The notes: generated by a model from the sequence alone, not told the origin. A stretch of 64,000 bases of DNA from Comamonas serinivorans (GCF_002158865.1 NZ_CP021455.1:682001-746000), one strand, 5' to 3'. Shown: positions 17,091 through 26,407, counted from the first letter of the stretch. Numbers and translations are program-made.

Positions 17091-19100
17091 ATGACAATCA
17101 TCCTGCGCTGCTTGGCGCATCTGTTGGTGTGGGCGTGCGCATGCAACATGGCCTGGGCGACCCATGGCCGGTCGATGGACCTGCACTGGAGCGTGCCGGA
17201 TGCGGCTGATCCGCTGACTGTGCAGTTCGAGCTGTCGTACGTGGTGCGTGCGAGTTTTTACGGTCCCAATCCGCCCGCCACGTTGACCCACAGCCTGGCC
17301 TTCGCGACCGACGCGGGAGCCGGCCTGGGTTCACGGCCCATCACCGTGCGCCGGGTGGGGCAGGGCATGGATGCGACAGGCGCCGATGGCCGTTACCTGG
17401 TGTACCGGGGGACGGTCACGTACCGGTTTTCGGCCATGGGCATCTACACGGCACGGTTCTCGCACTGCTGCCGTCCCAGCAACCTGGCCAATGGCAACAA
17501 CGACAAGGACCAGCAGGTGATCGCCCGTGTCGTGCTGGACAACGCGCAGCGCAGCGGCCCGCTGATGGCGGTGCCGCCCGTCATCAACCTGACCGCGGGG
17601 GCGCTCAACACCCTGAGCTTTCCGATGCTGGACCCCGATGGGGATGCCACGCAGTGCCGCTTCGCCACCCCGCAGGAGGCCGGTGATGGAAGCATCGTGA
17701 CGCAGCCCCGCCTGGGCAGCCAGTGGATGACCCTGACCAACAGCGACAACACCTGCACCTTGACCTGGGACTTGCGTGGCGTGGTGGGCAACAGCTTTCA
17801 TGCCTTGCCGCTGGTGCTCGAGTCCACGCACAACGGCCAGGTCAGCGCTGCCGCTGTGGACCGCTACGTCATCGTGACCGATCGCCACTTCCCGATCTGC
17901 ACAGGCGGCGGGCAGATCGCCCTGCAACCGAATCAGGTGTTCGCCACCCGTTTTGAGGCGAGCGGCAACTCCGACCTCGTGTTCTCCACCATCGGTGCGC
18001 CGGCGAGCGGCAGCTTCAGCCCCGCGGTGGGCAGCACGGGCAGCAGCCCCATGGCGGTGGATTTCGGCTGGACCCCCACCACGGCCGATGCCGGCAACAA
18101 CTTCATCTTCCAGGCCGTGTTCCGCGACGCCACCAACATCGAGGGCTATTGCAACTACGTGATCAACGTGGACACGCGCAACCCCGACGTGTCCGTGCAG
18201 CCGGTCGCCGATGTGCTCATCGGCCGCAGCACCGTCATCCAGGGCCAGGCTGGCAACGTGGCGGCGAATCAGCCCGTCGACCTCACCTTGACCGACAGCC
18301 AGGGCCAGGTGGTGCCGCTCTCAGCCCTGGTCCAGGCCGATGGCCGCTGGCAGGTGACGGCGCCCGGTACGCTCGCGCCTGGCGTGGTGACGGTCCAGGT
18401 CCGCCTGCGGCATTTCAACGTCCTGCCGGCGTCCACCCAGTTCGAGGTGTTGGTGCCCGCCATCCAGATGGACCCCATCGCCGATGTGGTGCTGGGCTCG
18501 GCGGTGGCGCTGCACGGCACAGTCACCCCGGCATTCGACGGCACGATGGTGCTGACCTTCACCGACAGCGCGGGCCAGACGCATACCTTGACCACGCCCC
18601 TGAGCAACGGCGCATGGCAGGCCAGCGGTCCGGCTCAGCTGCCGGGCGGTCCAGTGAGCGTGCGCGCCACCGTGCAAGGCATGGCGGCTGTCCCGGCGGC
18701 CCAGGGCAGCTTTGAGGTGCGGGTGCCCATGCTGAGCCTGAACCCCGTGGCCGATGTGGATGCCGGGGTGGCGCCCCAGCTGTCCGGCAGCAGCACCGAG
18801 GTGCTCAGCGGCACGGTGGACGTGCAGCTGACCGATGCGCGCGGCCAGACGAGGACCGTGTCTGTGCCCTTGCAGGGCGGCGTGTGGTCGCTGGTGGGGC
18901 CGACCGACCTGCCGGTCGGGCCTGTGGACGTGCAGGTCAGCCTGCAGGGCATGGCAGGCGTGGTGCCGGCGACCGGGCAATTCAGGGTGCTGGCGATCGC
19001 GGCGCCGGCCCCCGTGCCCGTGAACGCGGGCTGGGCCCTGGGGCTGCTGGGTGCGGTGCTGGCCGCCTGGGGCGCCAGAAGGCGGCCGATCCACGCATGA
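17091..19100 (+). CDS. Secreted Ig-like-repeat protein with a C-terminal sorting-type tail
   Basis: 669 residues. Signal peptide about 1-23 (HLLVWACACNMAWA). Residues 25-360 form a beta-rich, Cys-containing region. After that come three similar modules of about 85-90 residues (starting near 362, 450 and 540), each opening with P-(V/I)-A-D-V and containing a Gly-Gln-(T/V) core, like bacterial Ig-like (Big-type) domains. The end is Pro-Val-Pro then WALGLLGAVLAAWGARRR, a short hydrophobic helix plus basic cluster resembling PEP-/IPTL-CTERM sorting signals, though the canonical tripeptide is missing. Likely cell-surface or exported protein; function unknown. Confidence 0.75.
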   Translation: MTIILRCLAHLLVWACACNMAWATHGRSMDLHWSVPDAADPLTVQFELSYVVRASFYGPNPPATLTHSLAFATDAGAGLGSRPITVRRVGQGMDATGADGRYLVYRGTVTYRFSAMGIYTARFSHCCRPSNLANGNNDKDQQVIARVVLDNAQRSGPLMAVPPVINLTAGALNTLSFPMLDPDGDATQCRFATPQEAGDGSIVTQPRLGSQWMTLTNSDNTCTLTWDLRGVVGNSFHALPLVLESTHNGQVSAAAVDRYVIVTDRHFPICTGGGQIALQPNQVFATRFEASGNSDLVFSTIGAPASGSFSPAVGSTGSSPMAVDFGWTPTTADAGNNFIFQAVFRDATNIEGYCNYVINVDTRNPDVSVQPVADVLIGRSTVIQGQAGNVAANQPVDLTLTDSQGQVVPLSALVQADGRWQVTAPGTLAPGVVTVQVRLRHFNVLPASTQFEVLVPAIQMDPIADVVLGSAVALHGTVTPAFDGTMVLTFTDSAGQTHTLTTPLSNGAWQASGPAQLPGGPVSVRATVQGMAAVPAAQGSFEVRVPMLSLNPVADVDAGVAPQLSGSSTEVLSGTVDVQLTDARGQTRTVSVPLQGGVWSLVGPTDLPVGPVDVQVSLQGMAGVVPATGQFRVLAIAAPAPVPVNAGWALGLLGAVLAAWGARRRPIHA

Positions 19101-19147
19101 GCATCTGTCCACCTGCGTTCTTCAGGAGCCGCAGGTGGCGGCATACC
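19100..19147. repeat. 48-bp palindromic element, copy 7 (left end altered)
   Basis: Exact 48-bp spacing with ends AGCATC / CATACC (AGCAT for RGTAT) and a perfect 8-bp inner stem CCACCTGC / GCAGGTGG. Starts on the last base of the preceding stop codon. The inner arm sequence is unlike other copies but still fully complementary. Confidence 0.7.
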
Positions 19148-19292
19148 CATGACGGCTGGCGCTTGGCTGCTTCGGCGGATCGCGACGGCAGACAACGCAC
19201 CCATGGCACGCTGTTGGCAACCGTCCAGGTGATCGCTGGCTGGGTACGTGCTTGAGAGCGCCTGGGGTCGGCCAGGTGCCAGACCGGGCCGG

Positions 19293-20279
19293 TCAGCGCA
19301 GGAAGGCTTCGATCTCGCGCGCCAGCAGCTCGGGCTGGTCGTGGTGCAGCATGTGGCCGCATTCCGGGATGGTGAGGCTGCGCAGCTGGGGCACCACGCC
19401 CAGGCGCTGGTCGAACTCTTCCATGGTGTAGCGGCGCTGCCACCAGCGCTCGAAGCTCTGGTCGGACGCCTTGATCATCAGCGTGGGCGCCTCGATGCAG
19501 CGCCACAGCGCCAGGATCTCATCCACGCGGTACTGCGTGGCGCTGGTGATCTTGTTGGCCGGGTTGCCCAGCAAGCGCCAGCGCTGCACGCCGTCCTCGT
19601 GCATGACGGGTTCGGCCCACTGGCTGGCCAGCCACAAGGCCTTGTCGGCCGTCAGGCGCGGGTTGGTCTTTTGCAGGCGCTTGGCCACCAGACTCAGGTG
19701 GTCGTAGTCGCGCAGGCCCATGCGGCCGTCGTGGTAGCGGGCCATCTCGTCCATCCAGCGGCGCAGGCGGGTGATGACCTCTTCGGGCTCGGCCGCCGGC
19801 TGGCCAAAGCCTTCGACGTTGATGAGGCGGCGGATGCGCTCGGGCCGCAGGCCGGCGTACTGCATCACCACGTTGCCGCCCATGCTGTGGCCCAGCAGGT
19901 CGATGGGTTCGGGCATCTCCAGCACGTCGAGCAGGCCGTCCAGATCGGCCAGGTAGTCGGGGAACCAAAAGTTGTCCTGCTCGTCGGCGCGCGTTTCGCC
20001 AAAGCCGCGCCAGTCGAGCGCGATGACGGGGCGGCCCACCAGGAACTCGTCGCTGAAGGCGTCGACCATGAACTGGAACGACGCGCCCACGTCCATCCAG
20101 CCGTGGCACAGCACCAGCGGCGGCGGCACGGCGTCTTCCGGAGCCATCTGCGTGGGCTGCCACACGCGGATGCGGTACTCGAGGTTGCGCACCGGCGCGG
20201 TCATCACCTCGGGGATGCGGCGCGGCTGGTAAGCGGCCACATCGGCCAGCGGGAAGGTGTCGGTGTCTTGGTCGAACAT
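19293..20279 (-). CDS. Alpha/beta hydrolase
   Basis: 328 residues. Nucleophile elbow GHSMGG with Ser132, oxyanion-loop motif HGW at about 59-61, acid after beta-7, and catalytic His in PECGHMLHHDQPE near 310. This is the standard fold of epoxide hydrolase / haloalkane dehalogenase-like esterases. Substrate is not evident. Stands alone on the minus strand, separated by a 48-bp element from the carboxymuconolactone decarboxylase-family gene upstream. Confidence 0.9.
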   Translation of the reverse strand: MFDQDTDTFPLADVAAYQPRRIPEVMTAPVRNLEYRIRVWQPTQMAPEDAVPPPLVLCHGWMDVGASFQFMVDAFSDEFLVGRPVIALDWRGFGETRADEQDNFWFPDYLADLDGLLDVLEMPEPIDLLGHSMGGNVVMQYAGLRPERIRRLINVEGFGQPAAEPEEVITRLRRWMDEMARYHDGRMGLRDYDHLSLVAKRLQKTNPRLTADKALWLASQWAEPVMHEDGVQRWRLLGNPANKITSATQYRVDEILALWRCIEAPTLMIKASDQSFERWWQRRYTMEEFDQRLGVVPQLRSLTIPECGHMLHHDQPELLAREIEAFLR

Positions 20280-20442
20280 GGGGTCCGGTGGCGCAGGCGC
20301 CGTCGAGGAGTGCAGATGCGCGCCATTGTGCGCACGCCGCGCGTCACCGGGCGACGCCTGATCGACAGCGTGCCGCGGCGTGGGTGGTTGCGCGCGGGGT
20401 GGCCCGAGGCGATGGCGGTGGCGGGTGAGTGAGGGTGTTTGG

Positions 20443-20490
20443 GGTATGCGTCAATTCTCGATGTAAATAAATCGAGAATCTGCGTATACC
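20443..20490. repeat. 48-bp palindromic intergenic element, copy 8
   Basis: Ends GGTATG / TATACC; perfect 9-bp inner stem ATTCTCGAT / ATCGAGAAT. The inner arms differ completely from the CCGTTT consensus yet pair perfectly. About 10 nt past the end of the decarboxylase-family gene. Confidence 0.92.
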
Positions 20491-20500
20491 CCACGAAAAA

Positions 20501-20905
20501 TCAGGTCGCAGCAGGTTGCTCGGCCACCACCTGGGCGGCGACGCGGAAGGCGTCGATGGCGGCTGGCGCGCCACAGTACACCGCGGTCTGCAGCAGCACC
20601 TCCTTGATCTCGTCAACCGTGACGCCGTTGTTCAGCGCGCCCTGCACATGGGTTTTCAACTCGTGCGGGCGGTTCAGCGCGGTGAGCATGGCCAGGTTCA
20701 GCATGGAGCGGGTTTTGCGGTCCAGGCCGGGCCGGGTCCAGACCTCGCCCCAGGCGCACTGGGTGACCCACTCCTGCAGGTCGACGGTGAAGTCGGTGAC
20801 GTTGCTCAGCGCGGCGTCGACGTACGCATCGCCCAGCACCTCGCGGCGCGTGGCCAGGCCACGTTCGAACATCTCGGGGTTGCTGGGGGCAAAGGGGCGG
20901 GTCAT
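20501..20905 (-). CDS. Carboxymuconolactone decarboxylase-family protein
   Basis: 134 residues, all-helical CMD fold. Contains the E...K...L...AVYCGAP segment (about 99-115) of gamma-carboxymuconolactone decarboxylase and its relatives, including the conserved Cys. The true enzyme decarboxylates a lactone in the protocatechuate branch of the beta-ketoadipate pathway, but no other pathway gene is nearby, so it may be a general CMD/AhpD-like protein. ATG at 20905 chosen; the open frame to 21208 is GC-rich low-complexity sequence. Confidence 0.88.
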   Translation of the reverse strand: MTRPFAPSNPEMFERGLATRREVLGDAYVDAALSNVTDFTVDLQEWVTQCAWGEVWTRPGLDRKTRSMLNLAMLTALNRPHELKTHVQGALNNGVTVDEIKEVLLQTAVYCGAPAAIDAFRVAAQVVAEQPAAT

Positions 20906-21120
20906 GGGGCTCTCCGGTGGTGGGGCGAGCGCAGAGCATAGGGGATGCCGCGAGCGGGTCCATGGGGTCCGAAAGACGCGCGCGTGCCGGGGAGCGGGGC
21001 GGATTGGGGGGCGGCGCACCGCCCAGGTGAAGCACGCTGACGGCGGAGGGCCCGCGGTGGCGGGGCGGCCTGGCCGTTGCAGCGGCTTGGGCGCTGCACC
21101 ACAGCCTGACACGGCTTGGC

Positions 21121-21175
21121 CCGGCCCGGCCCGGCTCGGCTCGGCTCGACTCGACTCGACTCGACTCGACTCGAC
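21121..21175. repeat. Pentanucleotide tandem repeat
   Basis: Eleven 5-bp units in order: CCGGC three times, TCGGC twice, TCGAC six times. A stepwise-evolving microsatellite in the gap between the decarboxylase-family and acylase genes. The flanking 20906-21320 holds no credible gene. Confidence 0.85.
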
Positions 21176-21321
21176 TTTGCCGCTGGGCGGGCCAGGTTCG
21201 GTCCCCACGGCTCAGGGCCGCGTTGCCGTACGGGTTCGACCATCAGCCAGTGCCGGGTCCGTCATGGCCCACCGCATCGACCGACGCGTCCTCCCCGGCT
21301 GGCACCGAGCGCCGATCCAGC

Positions 21322-21370
21322 AAAAAAAGGCCCGGTCCGGCGGCCGAAAGGCGACCGCGGGACCGGACCC
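21322..21370 (-). terminator. Rho-independent terminator of the acylase gene
   Basis: Read on the minus strand, a long GC stem (GGTCCGG...CCGGACC type arms) is followed by seven T. It lies about 110 bp past the acylase stop codon, beyond copy 9 of the 48-bp element. Confidence 0.8.
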
Positions 21371-21404
21371 ATGCTTGACCTCAGGCGGTGATCGATGAGG
21401 AGGT

Positions 21405-21452
21405 AGTATGGTGGTGTGGTCGATTCATATGAATCGGAAGGCACGCCATACT
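21405..21452. repeat. 48-bp palindromic intergenic element, copy 9
   Basis: Ends AGTATG / CATACT; inner stem CGATTC / GAATCG with a 4-nt loop. Between the acylase stop and its terminator, so it should be transcribed. Confidence 0.9.
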
Positions 21453-21480
21453 GCGGCAATCGATCAGAGTCCGACGCGCC

Positions 21481-23964
21481 TCACTCCGAGATGCGCGTGG
21501 GTTGGCCGACGGCGCCTGCGGCGATCTCACCCTCGCTGAACGGCACCTTCAGCCACTGCTGCTTGCTGTAGCGCGCGCTGTAGTCGCCGTAGTGGGGCGA
21601 GGCCGGGTCGTCGGACAGCGAGAAGGTGAGGAAGCTGTACGCCTCGACGCCGCCGCTCGGGAAGCTGACGACCTGCATGTACGAGTTGCCGTGCGGCTGG
21701 TCGTCCATGGGGTAGCCCTGGCTGGTCAGGCGGTACTCCGAGCAGTTGATGGTGAAGTAGCCCACGCCACCGCAGCCGCCGTACAGCGGCAGCCGCGAGC
21801 CGTCGCGGGTCAGGTAGACCACGCTGCCCCGGGCGGCATCGAAGGCGATGCCCGAGCGCTGCACGGCTTGCACCGCCTGGTCGAAGGCGGTGGCCAGCGT
21901 GCTGCGCGCGGCGGGGTTGATGTCGCGCGGCGTGTTCAGCGGATCGGCCGGGTCAAAGGCGGTGAGGTACAGCGCCGACTCGGTGAGGCTGCTGGCCGAG
22001 AGGTTCATCCAGAACTCATCCCAGAGGTGCGATCCGCGCGAGCTGGCGGTGCCGCGTCCGTCCCAGGCCTGCAGGGTGGCGCAGGCCGTCTGGCGCGCAT
22101 CGGCGCCGTCGCCCTGGCACAGCAGGGCCAGCACCTCGTCCTTGAAGCGGGCCGATTCGATGCGGCTGTCCAGCACCATCTGGCGCACGATCTCGCTGGT
22201 GGCGAGCTTGCCGGCGTAGCCATCGGTGCCGGCCAGGCGCTGCACGGCCATGCGGTGGCCCAGGCGGGTGCGCAGGCTTTGGGCCTGGGTGCCCGCGGGG
22301 CCGAAGATGGCCGGGTAACCGGTCAGCGGGGCGTTCACGTTGGTCAGCCAGTAGCTGTCGTTCATGTTGCCCACGTAGTCGGTGCGGCGCTGGCTGGGCA
22401 TGCGGCTGACGCCCACGGTGCCGGGCTGCACGGAATCGGCGTCGCTCTGCCAGTCACACGCGCTGCGCGAACCGTCGAGCACGGGCACACGCGGCAGGGC
22501 CACGGCGGCCGCGGCCGAGAAGGGCGTGGCGCAACTGACCAGCTGCGCATCGGGCACGTTGGGCACGGTGCCGATGTCGGCGTACCAGACCTCGGCCGAA
22601 TTTCGGCCGGCGGCGATGGTGTTGACCCAGGGGATGGCTGCCTCTTCGCGCTGGATGCGGGCGAACTCGTCGAGCGAGCCGGCGCGGCTCCAGCGCATCC
22701 AGTTGCGCACCGTGCGGTAGTTCAGTGCGTTCACGTCGCGGATGACCACGGCGCTCTGGGCCGTCCAGCCCAGCGCGGGGTGCAGGCCGCTGAGGTTGAT
22801 GACCGGGCCCTGGTCGGTGGCGTACATCGTGCGGGTGACGGTTTCCTGGCCCGAGCCGTTGCGCACGCTGACGCTGATCTCGCGTGCCTTGAAGGCCGTG
22901 GACTGGCCGTCGCGCAGGTAGCGCGTGGGGTTGGCGGGGTCCAGCGTCATCACGAAGAAGCCGAAGCGCCGCGCGGTCGACACGGTGTGGCTCCAGGCCA
23001 CGTTCTGGTTGAAGCCGATCTGCGGCACCGGGAAGCCCAGGAACGACACGCCGCTGACGTTGACCTGACCGTCGATGGTGAGTTGCATCTGGTAGAAGCG
23101 GTCGGCGCCCTTCCAGTACCAGTGCGGGTTGCCGAACAGCAGCGCGCTGCCGCCCGTGGCCTGCTGGCCAAAGCCGTACATGTTGCTGCCCACGCCGGCT
23201 TCGCCGCCCACCTGCAGCTTGGGCGCCTTCATGCTGCCCGGCGCCAGCGTGGGCAGGCCGCCGGCGCCGGTCTGGCCGCTCTTGGCGTCGCCGGCATCGG
23301 CTGCCTTGGCCGGGGGCTGGGCGTTGGCGATCATGGCCACGAAGTTGCTGTGTCCGCCGGCCAGGTTGGCGGCCAGGGCGCGGCGCCACAGGTCCTTGGC
23401 GGTGATGGGCTGCACCCACTCCGCGCTGCGGCAGGCGGCGTTGCCCGTGGCCTGGCCGCCGCGGGCTTCCTTCACGTAGCGGTTGTAGCCGGCGGCAAAG
23501 CCAGCCATCACCTTCAGCGCGTCCTCGGGCTGCGCGTCCATCATGGCCTGCACGGCGTCGTCGTTCACCACGTGCTTGAAGAAGAAGTCCGAATCGAGGT
23601 TGCGCGGCTGGTCGATGGTGGTGGCGTACACCGCGTTGGCCTCAGCGCCCAGGTAGCGCGAACGCTCGCCGCGGTAGGTCAGGAAGCTGTCGGCCAGCGT
23701 GCAGAGATTGTCCTGCGCCTGCGCATAGCCCACGCCATAGCCCAGGCCGGCCCAGTTGCTGGCCTTGATGTGCGGGATGCCCATGGCCGTGCGGCGGATT
23801 TCGGCGCTGAAGTCCTTGCCCGTCGGCGGGGTGGGGTCGTCGTCATCGCCCGAGCCGCCACAGGCGGTCAAGGCCGCGATGGCAACCAGCGACAGGCCCC
23901 AGCGCAGAGGGTGGCTGGCGCTGGGAGGACGCGCGCGGCGCGCGCCAAGGTCAAAACCATGCAT
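21481..23964 (-). CDS. Penicillin acylase-family lipoprotein (AHL/PvdQ-like acylase)
   Basis: 827 residues from the ATG at 23964 (CGGAGA upstream; the extra 116 residues of the longer reading are low-complexity). Lipoprotein signal with ALTAC (Cys35), then an acidic GSGDDDD linker. The Ntn-hydrolase precursor has a candidate autocatalytic Ser260 in GVGSNMYGFG, followed by the conserved asparagine and by GFPVPQIGFN. Such enzymes cleave amide-linked acyl chains (penicillins, acyl-homoserine lactones, siderophore precursors) in the periplasm. Membrane anchoring by lipid is less usual than plain secretion. Substrate unknown. Confidence 0.9.
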   Translation of the reverse strand: MHGFDLGARRARPPSASHPLRWGLSLVAIAALTACGGSGDDDDPTPPTGKDFSAEIRRTAMGIPHIKASNWAGLGYGVGYAQAQDNLCTLADSFLTYRGERSRYLGAEANAVYATTIDQPRNLDSDFFFKHVVNDDAVQAMMDAQPEDALKVMAGFAAGYNRYVKEARGGQATGNAACRSAEWVQPITAKDLWRRALAANLAGGHSNFVAMIANAQPPAKAADAGDAKSGQTGAGGLPTLAPGSMKAPKLQVGGEAGVGSNMYGFGQQATGGSALLFGNPHWYWKGADRFYQMQLTIDGQVNVSGVSFLGFPVPQIGFNQNVAWSHTVSTARRFGFFVMTLDPANPTRYLRDGQSTAFKAREISVSVRNGSGQETVTRTMYATDQGPVINLSGLHPALGWTAQSAVVIRDVNALNYRTVRNWMRWSRAGSLDEFARIQREEAAIPWVNTIAAGRNSAEVWYADIGTVPNVPDAQLVSCATPFSAAAAVALPRVPVLDGSRSACDWQSDADSVQPGTVGVSRMPSQRRTDYVGNMNDSYWLTNVNAPLTGYPAIFGPAGTQAQSLRTRLGHRMAVQRLAGTDGYAGKLATSEIVRQMVLDSRIESARFKDEVLALLCQGDGADARQTACATLQAWDGRGTASSRGSHLWDEFWMNLSASSLTESALYLTAFDPADPLNTPRDINPAARSTLATAFDQAVQAVQRSGIAFDAARGSVVYLTRDGSRLPLYGGCGGVGYFTINCSEYRLTSQGYPMDDQPHGNSYMQVVSFPSGGVEAYSFLTFSLSDDPASPHYGDYSARYSKQQWLKVPFSEGEIAAGAVGQPTRISE

Positions 23965-24560
23965 GCAAGTGTCTCCGAGTGTTGTTGTCGTCCGCCTGGT
24001 CACGGCGTGCAGCACCCCACAGCGGTGCTGGCGGAGCAGGCGGGGCTCAGCGTAGGAGACTGCGGCCGTCCGCACATGCGCGTTTACCCGCGTACCGTGG
24101 CCCCATGCGGGAATGCGGCGTGCGGGGCCTGGCGCGTCCGGGTCGTTCGGCTGCGAGCGCCTGCCGCTTGTCCTGCCCAGCGCTTCCCGTGCGCCCCGGG
24201 CGGGGTCAGCACCGTGGGCTGGTGTGGCCTGTGCATGGGGGGCCGATGCAGGGCGCGTGCTGGAACGGGTGGAGGTGTGCGGAGGCGCATGGCCAGGCGG
24301 TGCGAGCTTCACGCGCTGAGTGATCAGGCACCGTTGCGAAAGGCGCTGGCCTCACGCTGAATCGAGGTGGCCGGGCAGTTGCAGACGGCACAGGCGGCGG
24401 CGCACGGGTCAGTTCGGCTGGCGCCCAGATCGTCGCCGACATGGGCCACACGGCGGTGCTGGTGAGCCGGAGCTTCCAGATGGGCGAGGGGGCGTGGGGC
24501 CTCTCGGTGCAACGCGGTGGATGCGTGCCGCTGCTCGATTGGAATTCTATTGAACGATGC
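23965..24560. other. Gene-free stretch upstream of the acylase
   Basis: About 600 bp of GC-rich sequence. Open frames here are compositional only. Presumably holds the acylase promoter, but I cannot pick out -35/-10 boxes. Confidence 0.45.
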
Positions 24561-24608
24561 AGTATGGCGTTATTGCCGTTTGTGCTGCATCGGAAAAAAG
24601 TTGATACC
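24561..24608. repeat. 48-bp palindromic intergenic element, copy 10
   Basis: Ends AGTATG / GATACC; weak inner pairing (CCG / CGG), the least structured of the well-spaced copies. Confidence 0.75.
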
Positions 24609-24642
24609 CTATGCGGATGTCTTGATGCCTGCCCATGACCCT

Positions 24643-24673
24643 GACCCTAGCCCGCGTGAAGCGGGCCAGGGTC
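24643..24673. terminator. Strong hairpin after the aldehyde dehydrogenase
   Basis: Arms GACCCTaGCCCGC / GCGGGCcAGGGTC, one mismatch, 5-nt loop, no T-run. Lies 20 bp past the dehydrogenase stop; probable 3' end structure rather than a classical terminator. Confidence 0.55.
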
Positions 24674-24692
24674 TGGTCAGCGCGAGCGCGCG

Positions 24693-26219
24693 TCAGAAGA
24701 AGCCCAGCTTGTTCGGGCTGTAGCTGACGAGCAGGCACTTGGTCTGCTGGTAGTTGCCCAGTGCCACCTTGTGCGTTTCACGGCCGATGCCCGAGGCCTT
24801 GTAGCCGCCGAAGGTGGCGTGGGCCGGGTAGGCGTGGTAGCAATTGGTCCAGATGCGGCCGGCCTTGATGGCCCGGCCCATCTTGTAGGCCGTGCTGCCG
24901 TCGCGGCTCCACACGCCGGCGCCCAGGCCGTAGATGGTGTCGTTGGCGATGGCGATGGCCTCGTCCATGTCCTTGAAGGTGGTCAGCGCCGCCACGGGGC
25001 CGAAGATCTCCTCCTGGAACACGCGCATGTCGTTGCGGCCCTGCAGGATGGTGGGCTGGATGAAAAAGCCGGTGTCCAGGTCCTGGCCCATGAGGTTGCG
25101 TTCGCCGCCGATGATGGCGCGCGCCCCTTCCTGCTGCCCGATCTGGATGTAGTTCAGGATCTTGTCCATCTGCACCTTGGACACCTGGGCACCCACCATG
25201 GTCGAGACATCCAGCGGGTGGCCGGTCTTGATCTTGGCCACGCGCTCGCGGGCACGCTCGATGAAGCGCTCGGCGATCGACTCCTGCACCAGGATGCGCG
25301 AGGGGCAGGTGCAGACCTCGCCCTGGTTCAGCGCGAACATGGCCAGCCCTTCCATCGCCTTGTCGAAGAAGGCGTCGTCCTGGTCCATCACGTCGGCGAA
25401 GAAGATGTTGGGGCTCTTGCCGCCCAGCTCCACGGTCGAGGGGATGAGGTTGTCGGCCGCGGCGTGCAGGATGCGCTGGCCCACGGGGGTCGAGCCTGTG
25501 AAGGCGATCTTGGCGATGCGCTTGCTGGTGGCCAGGGCCTCGCCGGCCTCTTTGCCGAAGCCGTTCACGATGTTGACCACGCCCGGCGGGATCAGGTCGC
25601 CGATCAGCTCCATCAGCACCAGGATGGAGGCGGGCGTCTGTTCGGCCGGCTTCATGACCACCGAACAGCCGGCGGCCAGCGCGGGGGCCAGCTTCCAGGC
25701 CGCCATCAGCAGCGGGAAGTTCCAGGGGATGATCTGGCCGACCACGCCGATGGGCTCCCGGAAGTGGTAGGCCACGGTGTGCTCGTCGATCTCGGAGATG
25801 GCGCCTTCCTCGGCCCGCAGGCAGCCCGCGAAGTAGCGGAAGTGGTCTACCGCCAGCGGCAGGTCGGCCGCCATGGTTTCGCGCAGCGGCTTGCCGTTGT
25901 CGATGGTTTCGGCCACGGCCAGGGTGTGCAGGTTCTGCTCGATGCGGTCGGCGATCTTCAGCAGCAGGTTGGAGCGCTCGGTCACCGAGGTGCGGCCCCA
26001 GGCGTCCTGCGCGGCATGGGCGGCGTCCAGCGCGCGGTTCACGTCCTCGGCATCGGACTGCGCCACGGTGCAGAACACCTTGCCCGTGATCGGCGACACG
26101 TTCTCGAAGTAGCGCCCGGCCGAGGGCTTGACCCATTTGCCGCCAATGAAGTTGTCGTACTGCTGCTTGTAGGGGTAGGCGACGTCGATCTGGAATTGCT
26201 TGAGGTCGAACATGTTCAT
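24693..26219 (-). CDS. NAD-dependent (acet)aldehyde dehydrogenase, ExaC/AcoD type
   Basis: 508 residues. The aldehyde dehydrogenase fold is intact: cofactor site motif FTGSTPVG, general-base Glu in ELGGKSPNI (about 268), and catalytic Cys in GEVCTCPSR (about 303). C-terminal segment YPAHATFGGYKASGIGRETHK fits the acetaldehyde dehydrogenase II (ExaC, AcoD, AldB) group, which oxidises acetaldehyde to acetate during ethanol or acetoin use. Divergent from the sigma-54 activator gene. A -24/-12 type promoter and a 43-bp palindrome lie in between, so induction by that activator is the clear prediction. Confidence 0.94.
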   Translation of the reverse strand: MNMFDLKQFQIDVAYPYKQQYDNFIGGKWVKPSAGRYFENVSPITGKVFCTVAQSDAEDVNRALDAAHAAQDAWGRTSVTERSNLLLKIADRIEQNLHTLAVAETIDNGKPLRETMAADLPLAVDHFRYFAGCLRAEEGAISEIDEHTVAYHFREPIGVVGQIIPWNFPLLMAAWKLAPALAAGCSVVMKPAEQTPASILVLMELIGDLIPPGVVNIVNGFGKEAGEALATSKRIAKIAFTGSTPVGQRILHAAADNLIPSTVELGGKSPNIFFADVMDQDDAFFDKAMEGLAMFALNQGEVCTCPSRILVQESIAERFIERARERVAKIKTGHPLDVSTMVGAQVSKVQMDKILNYIQIGQQEGARAIIGGERNLMGQDLDTGFFIQPTILQGRNDMRVFQEEIFGPVAALTTFKDMDEAIAIANDTIYGLGAGVWSRDGSTAYKMGRAIKAGRIWTNCYHAYPAHATFGGYKASGIGRETHKVALGNYQQTKCLLVSYSPNKLGFF

Positions 26220-26273
26220 GGCGTTTGTCTCCTGTTGGGTTTGGGCTCAGCCGGTGGCTGGCGCCCGGTCACA

Positions 26274-26289
26274 TACAAGCTTCATGCCA
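26274..26289 (-). promoter_or_regulatory. Candidate sigma-54 (-24/-12) promoter of the aldehyde dehydrogenase
   Basis: Minus-strand CTGGCATGAAGCTTGTA: GG and GT doublets 10 nt apart, consensus GG-N10-GC with T for C at -12. About 55 bp before the dehydrogenase start and about 75 bp from the operator palindrome. Confidence 0.6.
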
Positions 26290-26364
26290 GCTCGGGGCTG
26301 CCGGCGCACAGGCCGCCAGGCTGCGTGTCTGCAGGCATCGAGTGGGCCGGGCCGAGCTGGCCGC

Positions 26365-26407
26365 CTGTGACAGGTTCTGTTCCAAACTGGAACAGGACCT
26401 GTCACAG
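26365..26407. promoter_or_regulatory. 43-bp operator palindrome (activator binding site)
   Basis: Centred on 26386. Arms CTGTGACAGGT / ACCTGTCACAG outside and TGTTCCA / TGGAACA inside; two mismatches in 21 pairs. A further half-site (TGTCACA) follows at 26432. Position between divergent genes and upstream of a -24/-12 promoter fits an enhancer site for the AcoR-type activator. Confidence 0.75.
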
